From Aquirufa ecclesiirivi (GTDB taxonomy: Bacteria > Bacteroidota > Bacteroidia > Cytophagales > Spirosomataceae), in NCBI RefSeq assembly GCF_011250515.1, contig NZ_JAANOP010000010.1, forward strand, positions 1 to 64,000: a DNA stretch of 64,000 nt, in the 5' to 3' direction. Below, piece by piece: positions 45,637-54,748 of this stretch; the first letter of the stretch is position 1; every line of letters begins with the position of its first letter. A program made the translations under genes and the position numbers. The notes under the pieces were generated by a model, which saw only the letters and a program-made list of their open reading frames with translations, was not told where the DNA came from and did not search any database.

Positions 45637-47559
45637 ATGAGTATGATGACCGAAGAGACCCCAAAAGCTGAAGCTATTTCTGTAGAAGCAATCTCCTCTA
45701 CACCTGTTTCTCCCTTGGAAGAAACAGAAAAAGTGATAGAAAGCAATGCAGAGATTGAATTAAGTAGTCCAGCTGAAGCCGTGTTGAGTACGGATGACAA
45801 AACCTTGGAATATCCACTTTTGGAGGACGGACATTCAAAAGAGCATTTACATCGCTTTTTTGGAAAACTAAAAGATTTGGTACAGCTTCATGCAGGTCCT
45901 GCGGTTTATAAAAAAGTAGATGAATTATTAAAAGAAGCCAAGGAATCTTGGGATCATATCAAGCAAGTTGAGCGACAAGCTGCATTGGATAGTTTCAAAG
46001 CTGCTAATGAAGGATCTGAAGAAGGATTTACTTATAAAGGAGATAGTTTGGCGCAAGAGATTGATTCAGCAATTCATACCATTAAAAAGACCAAACAAGA
46101 CTTTTTCCAACAATTAGAAAAAGTTAGGGAGAAAGCTTTGGAAGGTAAAACACGTTTGATCAATGAATTACGCACCTTAGTCGATGCGGATGATAATTCT
46201 GATCCAGCTCATGTCAATGCCAGTTTTAAGGCATTCAAAAAAATCCAAGACGAGTGGAAGACCTTAGGTTCAGTTCAAGGACCTATGAATCAAACACTTT
46301 GGCAGAGTTATCATGCCTTAGTGGATCGTTTTTATAGTAACCGCAGTATCTTTTTTGAATTGCTGGAACTAGATCGCAAAAAGAATTTACAAGCCAAAGA
46401 AACCATAGCGGTGAAGTTAGAAAGTCTAGCCGAAATGGTGAAACAAAATGCTCCTTTGCAAAAATTAATGAAGGATGCAGAAGAATTGTTTGAAGAATAC
46501 AAGCATATTGGACCTGCTCATCGTGAAGAGAATGAAGCATTGTGGCAACGAGTTAAAAAATCATTGGATGTGTTGTTTGAACAAAAAAGACAAGTCAATG
46601 AAACTCAAAAAGTTGTTTATGAAGAAAATTTAAAGATTAAGAAAGAATTAGCCGATTTAATGCACCACCACGCCACCTTCCAGTCGGGCAGTATTGCTGA
46701 ATGGAATCAGGCATCCAAGTCTGTATTAGCTTTACAAGAGCAATGGGGTAAGTTAAAAGGTGGTTTGCCTAGAGAAGGGGGCAAAGAAGTGAGTCATCAA
46801 TTCTGGTCCGATTTGAAACTATTCTTCAAACATAAAAGTGAGTTTTTTGCCAAAATAGATGCGGAAAGAAAGGCCAATTTAGCAGCTAAACTTTTGTTGA
46901 TTGAACAAGTGGAAGGAATCGTTGCGGTAGGTACAGAAACCCAAGAAATCACGCAGCAAGTGATTGAATTACAGAAGAAGTGGAAAGAAATAGGCCATGT
47001 ACCTGAAAAACAAAAGGATCAGATCTATGCCAAATTTAAAGCAGCCTGTGATGCTTATTTCAATTTAAAACGCAGTAAAGGTAAAGGAGCGCAGGATGAA
47101 GAATTTGATGCGAATTTACTGGCAAAACAAGCCCTCTTAGCTGATTTAGAAGCGACTTTGAAGGATCCAAGTTTATTAGCTAATTTAAAAGCGAAGAAAG
47201 AAGCTTGGGATTCCATTGGTTTTGTACCGCGCAAAAATGTCAAAGAGATTCAGGAGAAATTTCGCAATACATGGAATGCGGTCATAGATTTGGCTAGGAC
47301 TCAACCGAAAGAGCAATTAGCGGCTTGGGGATTTGAGTTAAAATCATTGCCTGCGGAGACAGGTGGAGGATCTGAGGAGCGTCGGGGACACTCGGGTGAC
47401 AACCGTAAGAAAATCCAAGCGTTGGAAAATGATATAGCCGTGTTAACCAATAACTTAGAGTTTTTTGCCAAATCGAAAGGTGCGGATAAATTACGTGCTG
47501 AGGTAGAAAAGAAGATTGAGCAGGCACAAAAGGAATTGGAAAAACTTAAAAAAGATTAA
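45637..47559 (+). CDS. DUF349 repeat protein
   Basis: This 640-residue cytoplasmic protein has an acidic, low-complexity N-terminus (about residues 1-60) and then several DUF349 helical repeats, each with an F/W-x-x-I/L and W-K-x-[LI]-G core: FKKIQDEWKTLGSVQGPMNQ, LFEEYKHIGPAHREENEALW, LQEQWGKLKGGLPREGGKE, LQKKWKEIGHVPEKQKDQIY, KEAWDSIGFVPRKNVKEIQE. It ends in a coiled coil (about 590-640). The family function is unknown. It follows glyS after 14 bp and precedes the tRNA-Thr. Confidence 0.85.
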   Translation: MSMMTEETPKAEAISVEAISSTPVSPLEETEKVIESNAEIELSSPAEAVLSTDDKTLEYPLLEDGHSKEHLHRFFGKLKDLVQLHAGPAVYKKVDELLKEAKESWDHIKQVERQAALDSFKAANEGSEEGFTYKGDSLAQEIDSAIHTIKKTKQDFFQQLEKVREKALEGKTRLINELRTLVDADDNSDPAHVNASFKAFKKIQDEWKTLGSVQGPMNQTLWQSYHALVDRFYSNRSIFFELLELDRKKNLQAKETIAVKLESLAEMVKQNAPLQKLMKDAEELFEEYKHIGPAHREENEALWQRVKKSLDVLFEQKRQVNETQKVVYEENLKIKKELADLMHHHATFQSGSIAEWNQASKSVLALQEQWGKLKGGLPREGGKEVSHQFWSDLKLFFKHKSEFFAKIDAERKANLAAKLLLIEQVEGIVAVGTETQEITQQVIELQKKWKEIGHVPEKQKDQIYAKFKAACDAYFNLKRSKGKGAQDEEFDANLLAKQALLADLEATLKDPSLLANLKAKKEAWDSIGFVPRKNVKEIQEKFRNTWNAVIDLARTQPKEQLAAWGFELKSLPAETGGGSEERRGHSGDNRKKIQALENDIAVLTNNLEFFAKSKGADKLRAEVEKKIEQAQKELEKLKKD

Positions 47560-47588
47560 AAAATAATACGTTTTTTTTGGGGCAATAC

Positions 47589-47619
47589 TTGTCAATTTAA
47601 GCCTAGATGCTTACTTTTG
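47589..47619 (+). promoter_or_regulatory. Promoter of tRNA-Thr
   Basis: TTG at 47589-47591 and TACTTTTG at 47612-47619 are separated by 20 bp, an excellent match to the Bacteroidota TTG / TAnnTTTG promoter. Predicted start is about 47626, 8 nt before the mature tRNA. This is the clearest promoter in the window. Confidence 0.75.
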
Positions 47620-47633
47620 CATACCCAATTCAA

Positions 47634-47706
<73 letters not shown>

Positions 47707-48065
47707 CATCAAAGCTCAGCAGAAATGTTGGGCTTTTTTGTTGTAATTCGTAGGTCATTGGACTAGCCGTCCGCGTCGTCCCGATAGGAGGCTCATCAAA
47801 GCTCAGCAGAAATGTTGGGCTTTTTTGTTGTAATCGTAGGTCATTGGACTAGCCGTCCGCGTCGTCCCGATAGGAGGCTCATTAAAGCTCAACAGAAATG
47901 TTGGGCTTTTTTGTTGTAATCGTAGGTCATTGGAATTGTATTCCGCGTCCTCCCGATAGGAGGCTCATTAAAGCTAAGCAGAAATGTTGGGCTTTTTTGT
48001 TGTAATTCGTAGGTCATTGGAATTGCTTTCCCCGACTGGGCGTCCCCGTTGATCCCGAAGAGGCT
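47707..48065 (+). repeat. Four tandem terminator plus tRNA-3'-half units
   Basis: Units at 47707-47793 (87 bp), 47794-47879 (86), 47880-47965 (86) and 47966-48065 (100) each hold CATCAAAGC, a terminator hairpin with a T6 run, then a degenerate copy of the tRNA-Thr 3' half (TTGTAAT, CGTAGGTCATTGG, then TCCCGATAGGAGGCT). The T loop is replaced by 17-30 nt of GC-rich sequence: units 1 and 2 share ACTAGCCGTCCGCGTCG, units 3 and 4 differ. The hairpins sit at 47711-47739, 47798-47826, 47884-47912 and 47970-47998. The array ends 3 bp before the stop of the convergent WYL gene. Confidence 0.9.
47711..47739 (+). terminator. Terminator of tRNA-Thr (first of four copies)
   Basis: AAGCTCAGC pairs with GTTGGGCTT (9 bp, two G-U pairs) around an AGAAAT loop, followed by six T. 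Copy 3 replaces one G-U with A-U (CAAC for CAGC); copy 4 has one mismatch. The first copy alone should end the tRNA transcript. Confidence 0.85.
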
Positions 48066-48068
48066 CAT

Positions 48069-49163
48069 CTATTGATACATGGATAGAGCTTGTTCTAATT
48101 TTTCCTTGATCTGCTTTCTTAAATTTTCAGGATTCAAGACTTCCAAATCATTGGCATACCTCATTAAAAAACTCTCCAATTCCACATTAATTTCAATATG
48201 CCAAGTAATATGAATCATCCTATTTGATCCATCCCTTACATCTATCTGCTGGGATGGATGTAAGGGATATTTTGTCAAATATTCCAACAACCAATTATCG
48301 GTATTCAAGCAAACGCTAACTTTTTCTGTCTTAATTTCTGGGTTAGTCAGATTATTTCGAAGTATCCCCAACATATTTTTAAAATAATTAGGAGGATAAA
48401 AATCAGGCGCAAAACGGAGTTGGTATTTCGAATTTACCACCTGTAGATTTTCCATTCGATCCAAGGCAAATAAGCGAAGTGAATTGATGTCCGTTTTTAC
48501 CCATCGTTCATGCTCTTTCACTTCTTGAATCAGCACATACCATCCTGTATACCAGCCATTATTGTATTCTTTGATCATCAATGGTATACCTTGATAGGTT
48601 TTATGACGAGCTGATTTGGATAAACTTTGGTATGAAAAAAGTAAACAATTTTTCGCTGCAATTGCTTCTAAGATAGGTTTAATAAGATCTGAACCTGCTC
48701 TTTCTCCATCCTTGATCAATTGAATACTTGGCCAAGCAAGAATTTCATGGTAATTCGATAAATTATTTTCTAAAATAATGGCCCTTAACTTATTGACAAT
48801 TCCCTTCCCTATTCCATCCGTAAATAAATGCTGATTCAAATCAATCATGGAAGCAATCTGATTTAATTCCTTTTCGGAAAAACTGGGAAAAGCAGAAATG
48901 TCTTGTCGAACGTAGTAAAAACTAAACGTTGACCTCGAAAAACGAATTAATTCGCCCTGTTCCTCCTCCAAACTAGGGTATCGTTCTTGGAGTAATTCTT
49001 TTAAGGTATTGATATCCCGACTAAAACTTCGTTCAGAATAACTGAGAATATCAAATTGCTCGAATAAATATTGCTCTACCCTCCGATAATTCACTTGAAA
49101 AGTCTTCCTTAAAAATAAATTATTGATTTCTCTGAGTCGGTCTTGTGGGGAAAGCATAGGCAA
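48069..49163 (-). CDS. WYL-domain transcriptional regulator
   Basis: This 364-residue protein has an N-terminal winged helix (DRLREINNLFLRKTFQ, YSERSFSRDINTLKELLQER), a central WYL region (AKNCLLFSYQSLSKSARHKT, then IPLMIKEYNNGWYTGWYVLI and LRLFALDRMENLQVV; about residues 170-265) and a C-terminal WCX-like extension. WYL regulators sense nucleic acids or nucleotides and often control DNA-damage or phage-defence genes, but no such genes lie next to it. It diverges from a small membrane protein gene and ends against the tandem array. Confidence 0.88.
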   Translation of the reverse strand: MPMLSPQDRLREINNLFLRKTFQVNYRRVEQYLFEQFDILSYSERSFSRDINTLKELLQERYPSLEEEQGELIRFSRSTFSFYYVRQDISAFPSFSEKELNQIASMIDLNQHLFTDGIGKGIVNKLRAIILENNLSNYHEILAWPSIQLIKDGERAGSDLIKPILEAIAAKNCLLFSYQSLSKSARHKTYQGIPLMIKEYNNGWYTGWYVLIQEVKEHERWVKTDINSLRLFALDRMENLQVVNSKYQLRFAPDFYPPNYFKNMLGILRNNLTNPEIKTEKVSVCLNTDNWLLEYLTKYPLHPSQQIDVRDGSNRMIHITWHIEINVELESFLMRYANDLEVLNPENLRKQIKEKLEQALSMYQ

Positions 49164-49291
49164 ATAAGAATGAAGAATGTAGGATTGATTAATATGACAA
49201 GCTAATAAATTATTTATAAGTCGCCAAGTTTTGGCGGTTTGTATATTGAATTTTGGGTATCGAAAATAAAAACATACAAATTTTAGATCCC

Positions 49292-49606
49292 ATGAATAAC
49301 AAACTTGTAAAAATCATGATGTTGAGTTTGGTCCTAGTATGGATCATGATCTATGCCACAGAGGGTATTGCTAAGGCTATTTGGCCAACAAAGCAGTACA
49401 AAAAATACCGCTTATGGATTTTTGCCATGGTGTTGTTGAATGTATTTATTTCATTCTTTCTTATGTTTTCTCCCTACCAATTATTTGGTCAAAGCAGCAG
49501 CGACGGGTACTATTCTTTGTTGGTTACAGCTCACATTACTTATTTAATCGTAGGATGTGGCCTGCATGTTTTCTCCCAAGTGGATGAAAAAAAAATAGTA
49601 GCATAG
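49292..49606 (+). CDS. Small membrane protein
   Basis: This 104-residue protein (ATG at 49292; a TTG frame start at 49253 is less likely) has three predicted membrane segments: KIMMLSLVLVWIMIYATEGI (about residues 7-26), LWIFAMVLLNVFISFFLMF (about 40-58) and SLLVTAHITYLIVGCGLHVF (about 75-94). I recognise no family. A CGCCAA-GTT-TTGGCG hairpin (49222-49236) lies upstream in the divergent gap with the WYL gene. Confidence 0.6.
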   Translation: MNNKLVKIMMLSLVLVWIMIYATEGIAKAIWPTKQYKKYRLWIFAMVLLNVFISFFLMFSPYQLFGQSSSDGYYSLLVTAHITYLIVGCGLHVFSQVDEKKIVA

Positions 49607-49853
49607 AAATTCCCCTATGTAGATTCGTTAAGTCGAGCTGAGTATAAACTAGATGATACACCGAAAATTGGCACAGGTTGAATATTTATGGCCATTTGAA
49701 TTCAAAATTCAATATTTATTGGCTAAATTAGTTCACTGTTCACTGTGTTCCATAAAATCATGTATTATTCCAATTCTTCCTATTCCAAAAGGAATAATTG
49801 GGTGCATATTCTAGTAGGTGCAAAGGGGCAAGCATTCTCTATCCTACAAATGT

Positions 49854-52800
49854 ATGCAATCAATTATTTTACCTGTTCCTCAACATGAAGAAGATAGATT
49901 AAAAGCTTTATTGCATTATAACATTCTTGATACCATATCCGAGGAGGAATTTGATGACCTTACCCAATTAGCCTCTTCGATTTGTCAAGTACCCATTGCT
50001 TTAATCTCGTTAATTGACAAAGATAGACAATGGTTTAAATCAAGAATTGGCATTTCTGAACAGGAAACAAGCAGGGATATTTCCTTTTGTCAATACACCA
50101 TCATGGGTGATTCCATATTTGAAGTTCAAAATACACTTCAAGATGATCGCTTTATCACTAATCCCTTTGTTACAGGGAAAGATGAAATTCGTTTTTATGC
50201 TGGTGCGCCCTTACTGAATCCCGATGGCTATCCCATAGGTTCTTTATGTGTGTTGGACCGAGTACCACGGCAATTGACAGATGAACAAAAAAAATCCTTA
50301 CAAACACTTTCTAAACAAGTCATCAATCAATTAGAGCTTCGACAAAAAAACATACAATTAAAAAATGAGATTGCTTCTTTGGCCAAAGACGCCTTGGAAG
50401 TATTAACAAAAGAACTCAACTCCTATAAACTTGCATTGGATCAAACCTCCTGTATCATCATCACTGATGAGCATGGGATTATCAAATTTGTCAATGATAC
50501 CACGTGTAAAGTTACCAAATTCAGTAAAGAAGAATTGATTGGTCAGCATAACCGTATCTTAAATTCAGGTTACCATAAATCTGACTATTTTGCCGATATG
50601 TGGAAAACCATTCAAAATGGATCCATTTGGAAAGGAGAAATTAAAAACAAAGCCAAAGACGGCTCCTTATTTTGGGCTGATTTGACCATTGTTCCCATAT
50701 TTGATGAAGCAGGAAAAGCCAGTAAATTTCTTGCCATCAAAAGCGATATCACCCGCCAAAAACAGGGTGAAGATCAACTAAAACAGTATTTTGATTTGTC
50801 GAAAGATTTATTGTGCATTGCCAATGTCAATGGGTATTTTGAACGCATAAGTCCGAGTTTTTCAGAGATTCTTGGTTTTTCAAACGAAGAACTCATGAAC
50901 AAGCCATTCTATGATTTCATTATAGCCGAGGATGTCCTTCCGACGCAAAAAGTCATTTCTAGCTTAGCAGATGGAAAGGATGTCATCAATTTTGAAGCTA
51001 GGTTTATTTGCAAATCCGGTGGTCATCGAATATTAAGCTGGAATGCCTCACCCAACAAAGAGTCGGGCTTATTATTTGCCACTGCTAGGGATATCACAGA
51101 AATCAAAGCAAGGGAAGAGGAAAACAAACGATTATCTTTTGTGGCACGAGCCACGGACAACATGGTGGTCATCACCGACAAAACAGAAAGAATTCAATGG
51201 GTCAATGAACCCTTTGAAAAAATATCGGGCTATACTTTTGAAGAATCACTGGGTAAAAAACCGGCAGAACTTGTTCAGTTCTCCGAAACCAGTGTAGAAA
51301 CTCGTCGTGCTATCCGAGAAGCTCTCAATCAATTAAAGCCTTATAGAGGTGAGATTCAAAATATCAGTAAATCCGGTAGAAAATATTGGGTAGATGTATT
51401 TATTAGTCCGATTTTCAATGATTATGGGGACATCATCAATTACATCGCCATTGAATCTGACATAACAGAGAAAAAAGAAAAAGACAGTAATATTGCCAAT
51501 TTGTTGGCTACTCAAAAAGCTATTTTCTATGGTGTAGGGCTGGGCGTTATTTTTACTGACACCCAAGGTATCATTCAAAACATCAATCAAGCAGCCTTAA
51601 ATTTATTGGAGTATAGTAGTTCGGAGCTAATTGGAAAGTCCACTCCTGCCCTATTTCATGATCCTGAAGAAATCAAAAAGCGTACCAAAGACTTAAGCTT
51701 GGAACTGGGAATTGATCTTAAAACTAGTTTTGACACCTTTGTCATTAAAGCGAGAAGCCAAGGTGTTGCTGATGCCAATGAGTGGACCTATATTTCTAAA
51801 TCAGGAAAGCGCATTCCTGTATGGTTAAGTGTGACATGTATTCGCCATGTCAATGGAGGAATCTTAGGATATTTGGGAGTAGCAGAAGACTATACACTCA
51901 AAAAACAAGTAGAAAATGAGTTAATCCAGGCCAAAAACTTGGCAGAACAAGCGGTGTTTGCCAAAGATAGTTTCTTGGCCAATATGAGCCACGAAATCAG
52001 AACACCTTTAAATGCTGTCATTGGGTTTACTGAACTATTGACACAAAGTGAATTATCTACTGAACAAAAAGAATACCTAGAGCATATTCAAACTGCCGGC
52101 GATAATTTATTGGTGATTATCAATGAAATTCTTGATTTATCGAAAATTGATTCAGGGCAATTACACATAGAAGAGCATCCCTTCCAAGTTAGAAATACCC
52201 TCAAGCATGTGTATGAATTACTTAAAGTAAAAGCTCAAAAAAACCACTTGGAGTTTAGCTTATTGTTGGATGCCCAAATCCCTGAGATTGTGATAGGCGA
52301 TAAAGTCCGAATAAACCAAATTTTGATGAATTTAGCAGGTAATGCTATTAAATTCACAGAAGAGGGCGAAGTTATCATTTCTGTCAAAAAAACCGCTGAA
52401 ACGGATTCTACGGTTACCCTTCGTTTTTCAGTCAAAGACACGGGGATTGGTATTGCTGAATCAAAACTTGAGAGTATTTTCGAAAGGTTTAGGCAAGCCG
52501 AAGAAAGTACCACAAGGAAATTTGGAGGCACGGGATTAGGATTGAATATTGCCAAACAAATGGTGGAACTCCAGCATGGAAAATTAGAAGTGAAAAGCAA
52601 ATTAGGACAGGGTTCAGAGTTCTACTTTAGCTTAACGTTTAAGAAAACCTTGGATAGTAACCAAGAAGTAAACAATTCACACAATATAGTGAACAATGAC
52701 TTAGGGAAATTATCCATTCTCTTATGTGAAGACAATGAATTAAACCAGCGCCTGGCAAAAACGGTGGTTCAAAATTTTGGTTTTGAAATTGATATTGCTG

Positions 52801-53462
52801 CGAATGGTCAACTAGGCATAGAAAAGCTTTTACAAAAAAAGTATGATCTAATTTTGATGGATTTACAAATGCCTGTACAAGATGGCTATCAAACCACCAT
52901 CATGATCAGAAATGAACTAAACATGGATATTCCGATCATTGCCATGACGGCCCATTCATTAGTAGGTGAGCAACAAAAATGTTTTGATATTGGGATGAAT
53001 GCGTATGTTGCTAAACCATTCAAGCAATTTGAATTATTGGAAGCCATCCAAGAAGTCATAAAAAAAAGAGGTCAACTTGGAACAAAATCGGTAACGACAA
53101 GCGCAGATATCGCCATGGAAGCCAATACGATAGCCATAAATTTCACTTATTTAGACGAATTGTCAGGCGGAGATGATGATTTCAAAAAAGAAATGATCGA
53201 GCTTTTCATCAAAAATGTCCCGGAAGATGTAGAAAAGTTATCGCTAGCTATTCTAGTTGAAAATCAAGCACAAATCAAAAAAACGGCCCATCATTTGAAA
53301 TCATCCTTGGCGATGTTTCAACTAAACGATGGTATTCAATTTTTAGAATTTGCAGAACAGCAATCATTAGCTGAAACAACGGATCCTAGTTTGACCGACA
53401 AAATGAAACAATTCCAAACATATATAAATACCGTTATTTTATCATTACAAGAATTACGCTAA
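49854..53462 (+). CDS. Hybrid sensor histidine kinase (GAF, PAS, HisKA, HATPase, REC, Hpt)
   Basis: This cytoplasmic kinase of about 1202 residues (ATG at 49854; a GTG at 49818 is possible) has a GAF domain (about 30-165; VPIALISLIDKDRQWFKSRI), four PAS domains (about 190-305, 310-420, 425-545, 555-690), HisKA with phospho-His in FLANMSHEIRTPLN (about 713), HATPase (NLAGNAIKFTEEG, DTGIGI, GGTGLGLNIAKQM), a receiver with Asp in LILMDLQMPVQDGY (about 1003) and an Hpt with His in KKTAHHLKSSLAMF (about 1145). It has no membrane segment. Full phosphorelay parts in one chain suggest transfer to the response regulator downstream. Confidence 0.93.
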   Translation: MQSIILPVPQHEEDRLKALLHYNILDTISEEEFDDLTQLASSICQVPIALISLIDKDRQWFKSRIGISEQETSRDISFCQYTIMGDSIFEVQNTLQDDRFITNPFVTGKDEIRFYAGAPLLNPDGYPIGSLCVLDRVPRQLTDEQKKSLQTLSKQVINQLELRQKNIQLKNEIASLAKDALEVLTKELNSYKLALDQTSCIIITDEHGIIKFVNDTTCKVTKFSKEELIGQHNRILNSGYHKSDYFADMWKTIQNGSIWKGEIKNKAKDGSLFWADLTIVPIFDEAGKASKFLAIKSDITRQKQGEDQLKQYFDLSKDLLCIANVNGYFERISPSFSEILGFSNEELMNKPFYDFIIAEDVLPTQKVISSLADGKDVINFEARFICKSGGHRILSWNASPNKESGLLFATARDITEIKAREEENKRLSFVARATDNMVVITDKTERIQWVNEPFEKISGYTFEESLGKKPAELVQFSETSVETRRAIREALNQLKPYRGEIQNISKSGRKYWVDVFISPIFNDYGDIINYIAIESDITEKKEKDSNIANLLATQKAIFYGVGLGVIFTDTQGIIQNINQAALNLLEYSSSELIGKSTPALFHDPEEIKKRTKDLSLELGIDLKTSFDTFVIKARSQGVADANEWTYISKSGKRIPVWLSVTCIRHVNGGILGYLGVAEDYTLKKQVENELIQAKNLAEQAVFAKDSFLANMSHEIRTPLNAVIGFTELLTQSELSTEQKEYLEHIQTAGDNLLVIINEILDLSKIDSGQLHIEEHPFQVRNTLKHVYELLKVKAQKNHLEFSLLLDAQIPEIVIGDKVRINQILMNLAGNAIKFTEEGEVIISVKKTAETDSTVTLRFSVKDTGIGIAESKLESIFERFRQAEESTTRKFGGTGLGLNIAKQMVELQHGKLEVKSKLGQGSEFYFSLTFKKTLDSNQEVNNSHNIVNNDLGKLSILLCEDNELNQRLAKTVVQNFGFEIDIAANGQLGIEKLLQKKYDLILMDLQMPVQDGYQTTIMIRNELNMDIPIIAMTAHSLVGEQQKCFDIGMNAYVAKPFKQFELLEAIQEVIKKRGQLGTKSVTTSADIAMEANTIAINFTYLDELSGGDDDFKKEMIELFIKNVPEDVEKLSLAILVENQAQIKKTAHHLKSSLAMFQLNDGIQFLEFAEQQSLAETTDPSLTDKMKQFQTYINTVILSLQELR

Positions 53463-53527
53463 TCTACCTCATAAAAAACCTAGCATTTCTTATCAATTGC
53501 CCATGCTAGGCCTATAAAATTTATACA

Positions 53528-53887
53528 ATGAAAGTATTACTCGCCGAAGACAATGAAATATTACGAACTTCACTTTCTTTCTTCTTAAAGAAGCAAGGCT
53601 TTGAAGTTAGTCCATTTAGTAATGGAAAAGACGCCCTAGAATCCATCAAAGTGCATAAATACGATATTATTCTATCGGATATCAATATGCCAGGCTTTAG
53701 TGGTTTGGAAATAACCGAATATGTTCGAAATACGATGCAACTGGAAACGCCCATCATTATATTCACATCTTCCACGGTGGAACAAACGGAATTAGATTCA
53801 TTTCGAATTGGTGCCAATGAATTTATCGCAAAACCGGTAAGTCCTGCCATATTATTGATTAGAATGAATAAATTACTGAATCAATAA
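53528..53887 (+). CDS. Single-domain response regulator (CheY-like)
   Basis: This 119-residue receiver has no output domain. Seen: acidic pocket EDN (residues 7-9), phospho-acceptor Asp51 in DIILSDINMPGFSG, Thr/Ser in IIIFTSST (about 76-83) and conserved Lys in FIAKPVS (about 101). It lies 65 bp after the hybrid kinase, with an inverted repeat between (CCTAGCAT at 53479-53486, ATGCTAGG at 53503-53510), and 17 bp before a HEAT-like gene. It likely takes phosphate from the kinase Hpt and works by binding a partner, perhaps the HEAT protein. Confidence 0.92.
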   Translation: MKVLLAEDNEILRTSLSFFLKKQGFEVSPFSNGKDALESIKVHKYDIILSDINMPGFSGLEITEYVRNTMQLETPIIIFTSSTVEQTELDSFRIGANEFIAKPVSPAILLIRMNKLLNQ

Positions 53888-53904
53888 GCCTTAGCTCAAT
53901 TCAG

Positions 53905-54747
53905 ATGTTAGAATACAGCAAGCAATTCTTTTCGGATTTACAACCTGCGGACTTTTTCATCGTGGGGGCTATACTATTGTTTACCTTAGTATCTATCGTG
54001 CTGTTCATTGCTATCGTGCTGAGTCGATTATACCATATCCGACAAGCGATACATTTTGAAAAAAATACAGAAACGATTAATAATCTTTTATTAGAAGTAC
54101 TTTTTAATGAGAAGAGTTATTTTGATTTAATAGAAGACAAAAAGCTATTGCGCCTTTTTTCGATTCCTCAATTTAGAGCTCAAATGATGGAGTCCGTGAT
54201 AAATTTGCACCAAAATTATGAAGGTGAATATGCCGAAAGTCTTAAGAAATTTTATGTAGAATCTCAATTAATGGCTGATTCATTTGTGAAACTGCGCGAT
54301 AAAAAATGGGAAGTTAAATGTAAGGGAATCAAGGAATTAACTGAAATGAACATTCAAAGAGCCTATGATCATTTGATTGAAATATCCAAAACCAATCACC
54401 CAATTTTGAAAATCAATGCTTTAAATGGTTGCATTAAAATCAACGGTCCACAGGGCATCATACATTTAGCCAAACATAAATTTACTATTGATTTATGGAC
54501 TCAATTAAACATCATTGATGCTTTGAAAAAAACGTCTTTATTGGATACACAAAACATCGAACTCTTACTTCAAGCCAAAAATAATTCTGTGATAAGTTTG
54601 GGTTTAAAAATCATTCAAACATTTAGATTATTTGAAAAGCAAAGTCATGTCGAGGCCTTGTTACAACAAAAGCATGATAAACATATATTGAAGGAAGCTG
54701 AAAATCTATTAGCTACCTTTAGCACCTACGGTAAAGAGATAAACTGA
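53905..54747 (+). CDS. Membrane-anchored HEAT-like repeat protein
   Basis: This 280-residue protein has one N-terminal membrane segment (FIVGAILLFTLVSIVLFIAI, about residues 18-42) and a cytoplasmic all-helical part. About residues 130-275 look like HEAT repeats (KWEVKCKGIKELTEMNI, HPILKINALNGCIKINGPQG, NNSVISLGLKIIQTFRLFE). HEAT repeats bind proteins. It lies 17 bp after the response regulator and 1 bp before the GT2 synthase, so I infer an adaptor linking the phosphorelay to the synthase. Confidence 0.75.
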   Translation: MLEYSKQFFSDLQPADFFIVGAILLFTLVSIVLFIAIVLSRLYHIRQAIHFEKNTETINNLLLEVLFNEKSYFDLIEDKKLLRLFSIPQFRAQMMESVINLHQNYEGEYAESLKKFYVESQLMADSFVKLRDKKWEVKCKGIKELTEMNIQRAYDHLIEISKTNHPILKINALNGCIKINGPQGIIHLAKHKFTIDLWTQLNIIDALKKTSLLDTQNIELLLQAKNNSVISLGLKIIQTFRLFEKQSHVEALLQQKHDKHILKEAENLLATFSTYGKEIN

Positions 54748-54748
54748 T

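Noticed and set aside
47707..48065. CRISPR array
   Set aside because: The units are 86-100 bp with long conserved parts that are copies of a tRNA 3' half and its terminator. There are no short repeats with unique equal-length spacers and no cas genes.
49222..49236. Terminator
   Set aside because: The CGCCAA/TTGGCG hairpin has only 6 bp and no T-run, and lies between divergent genes, so it could equally be an operator.
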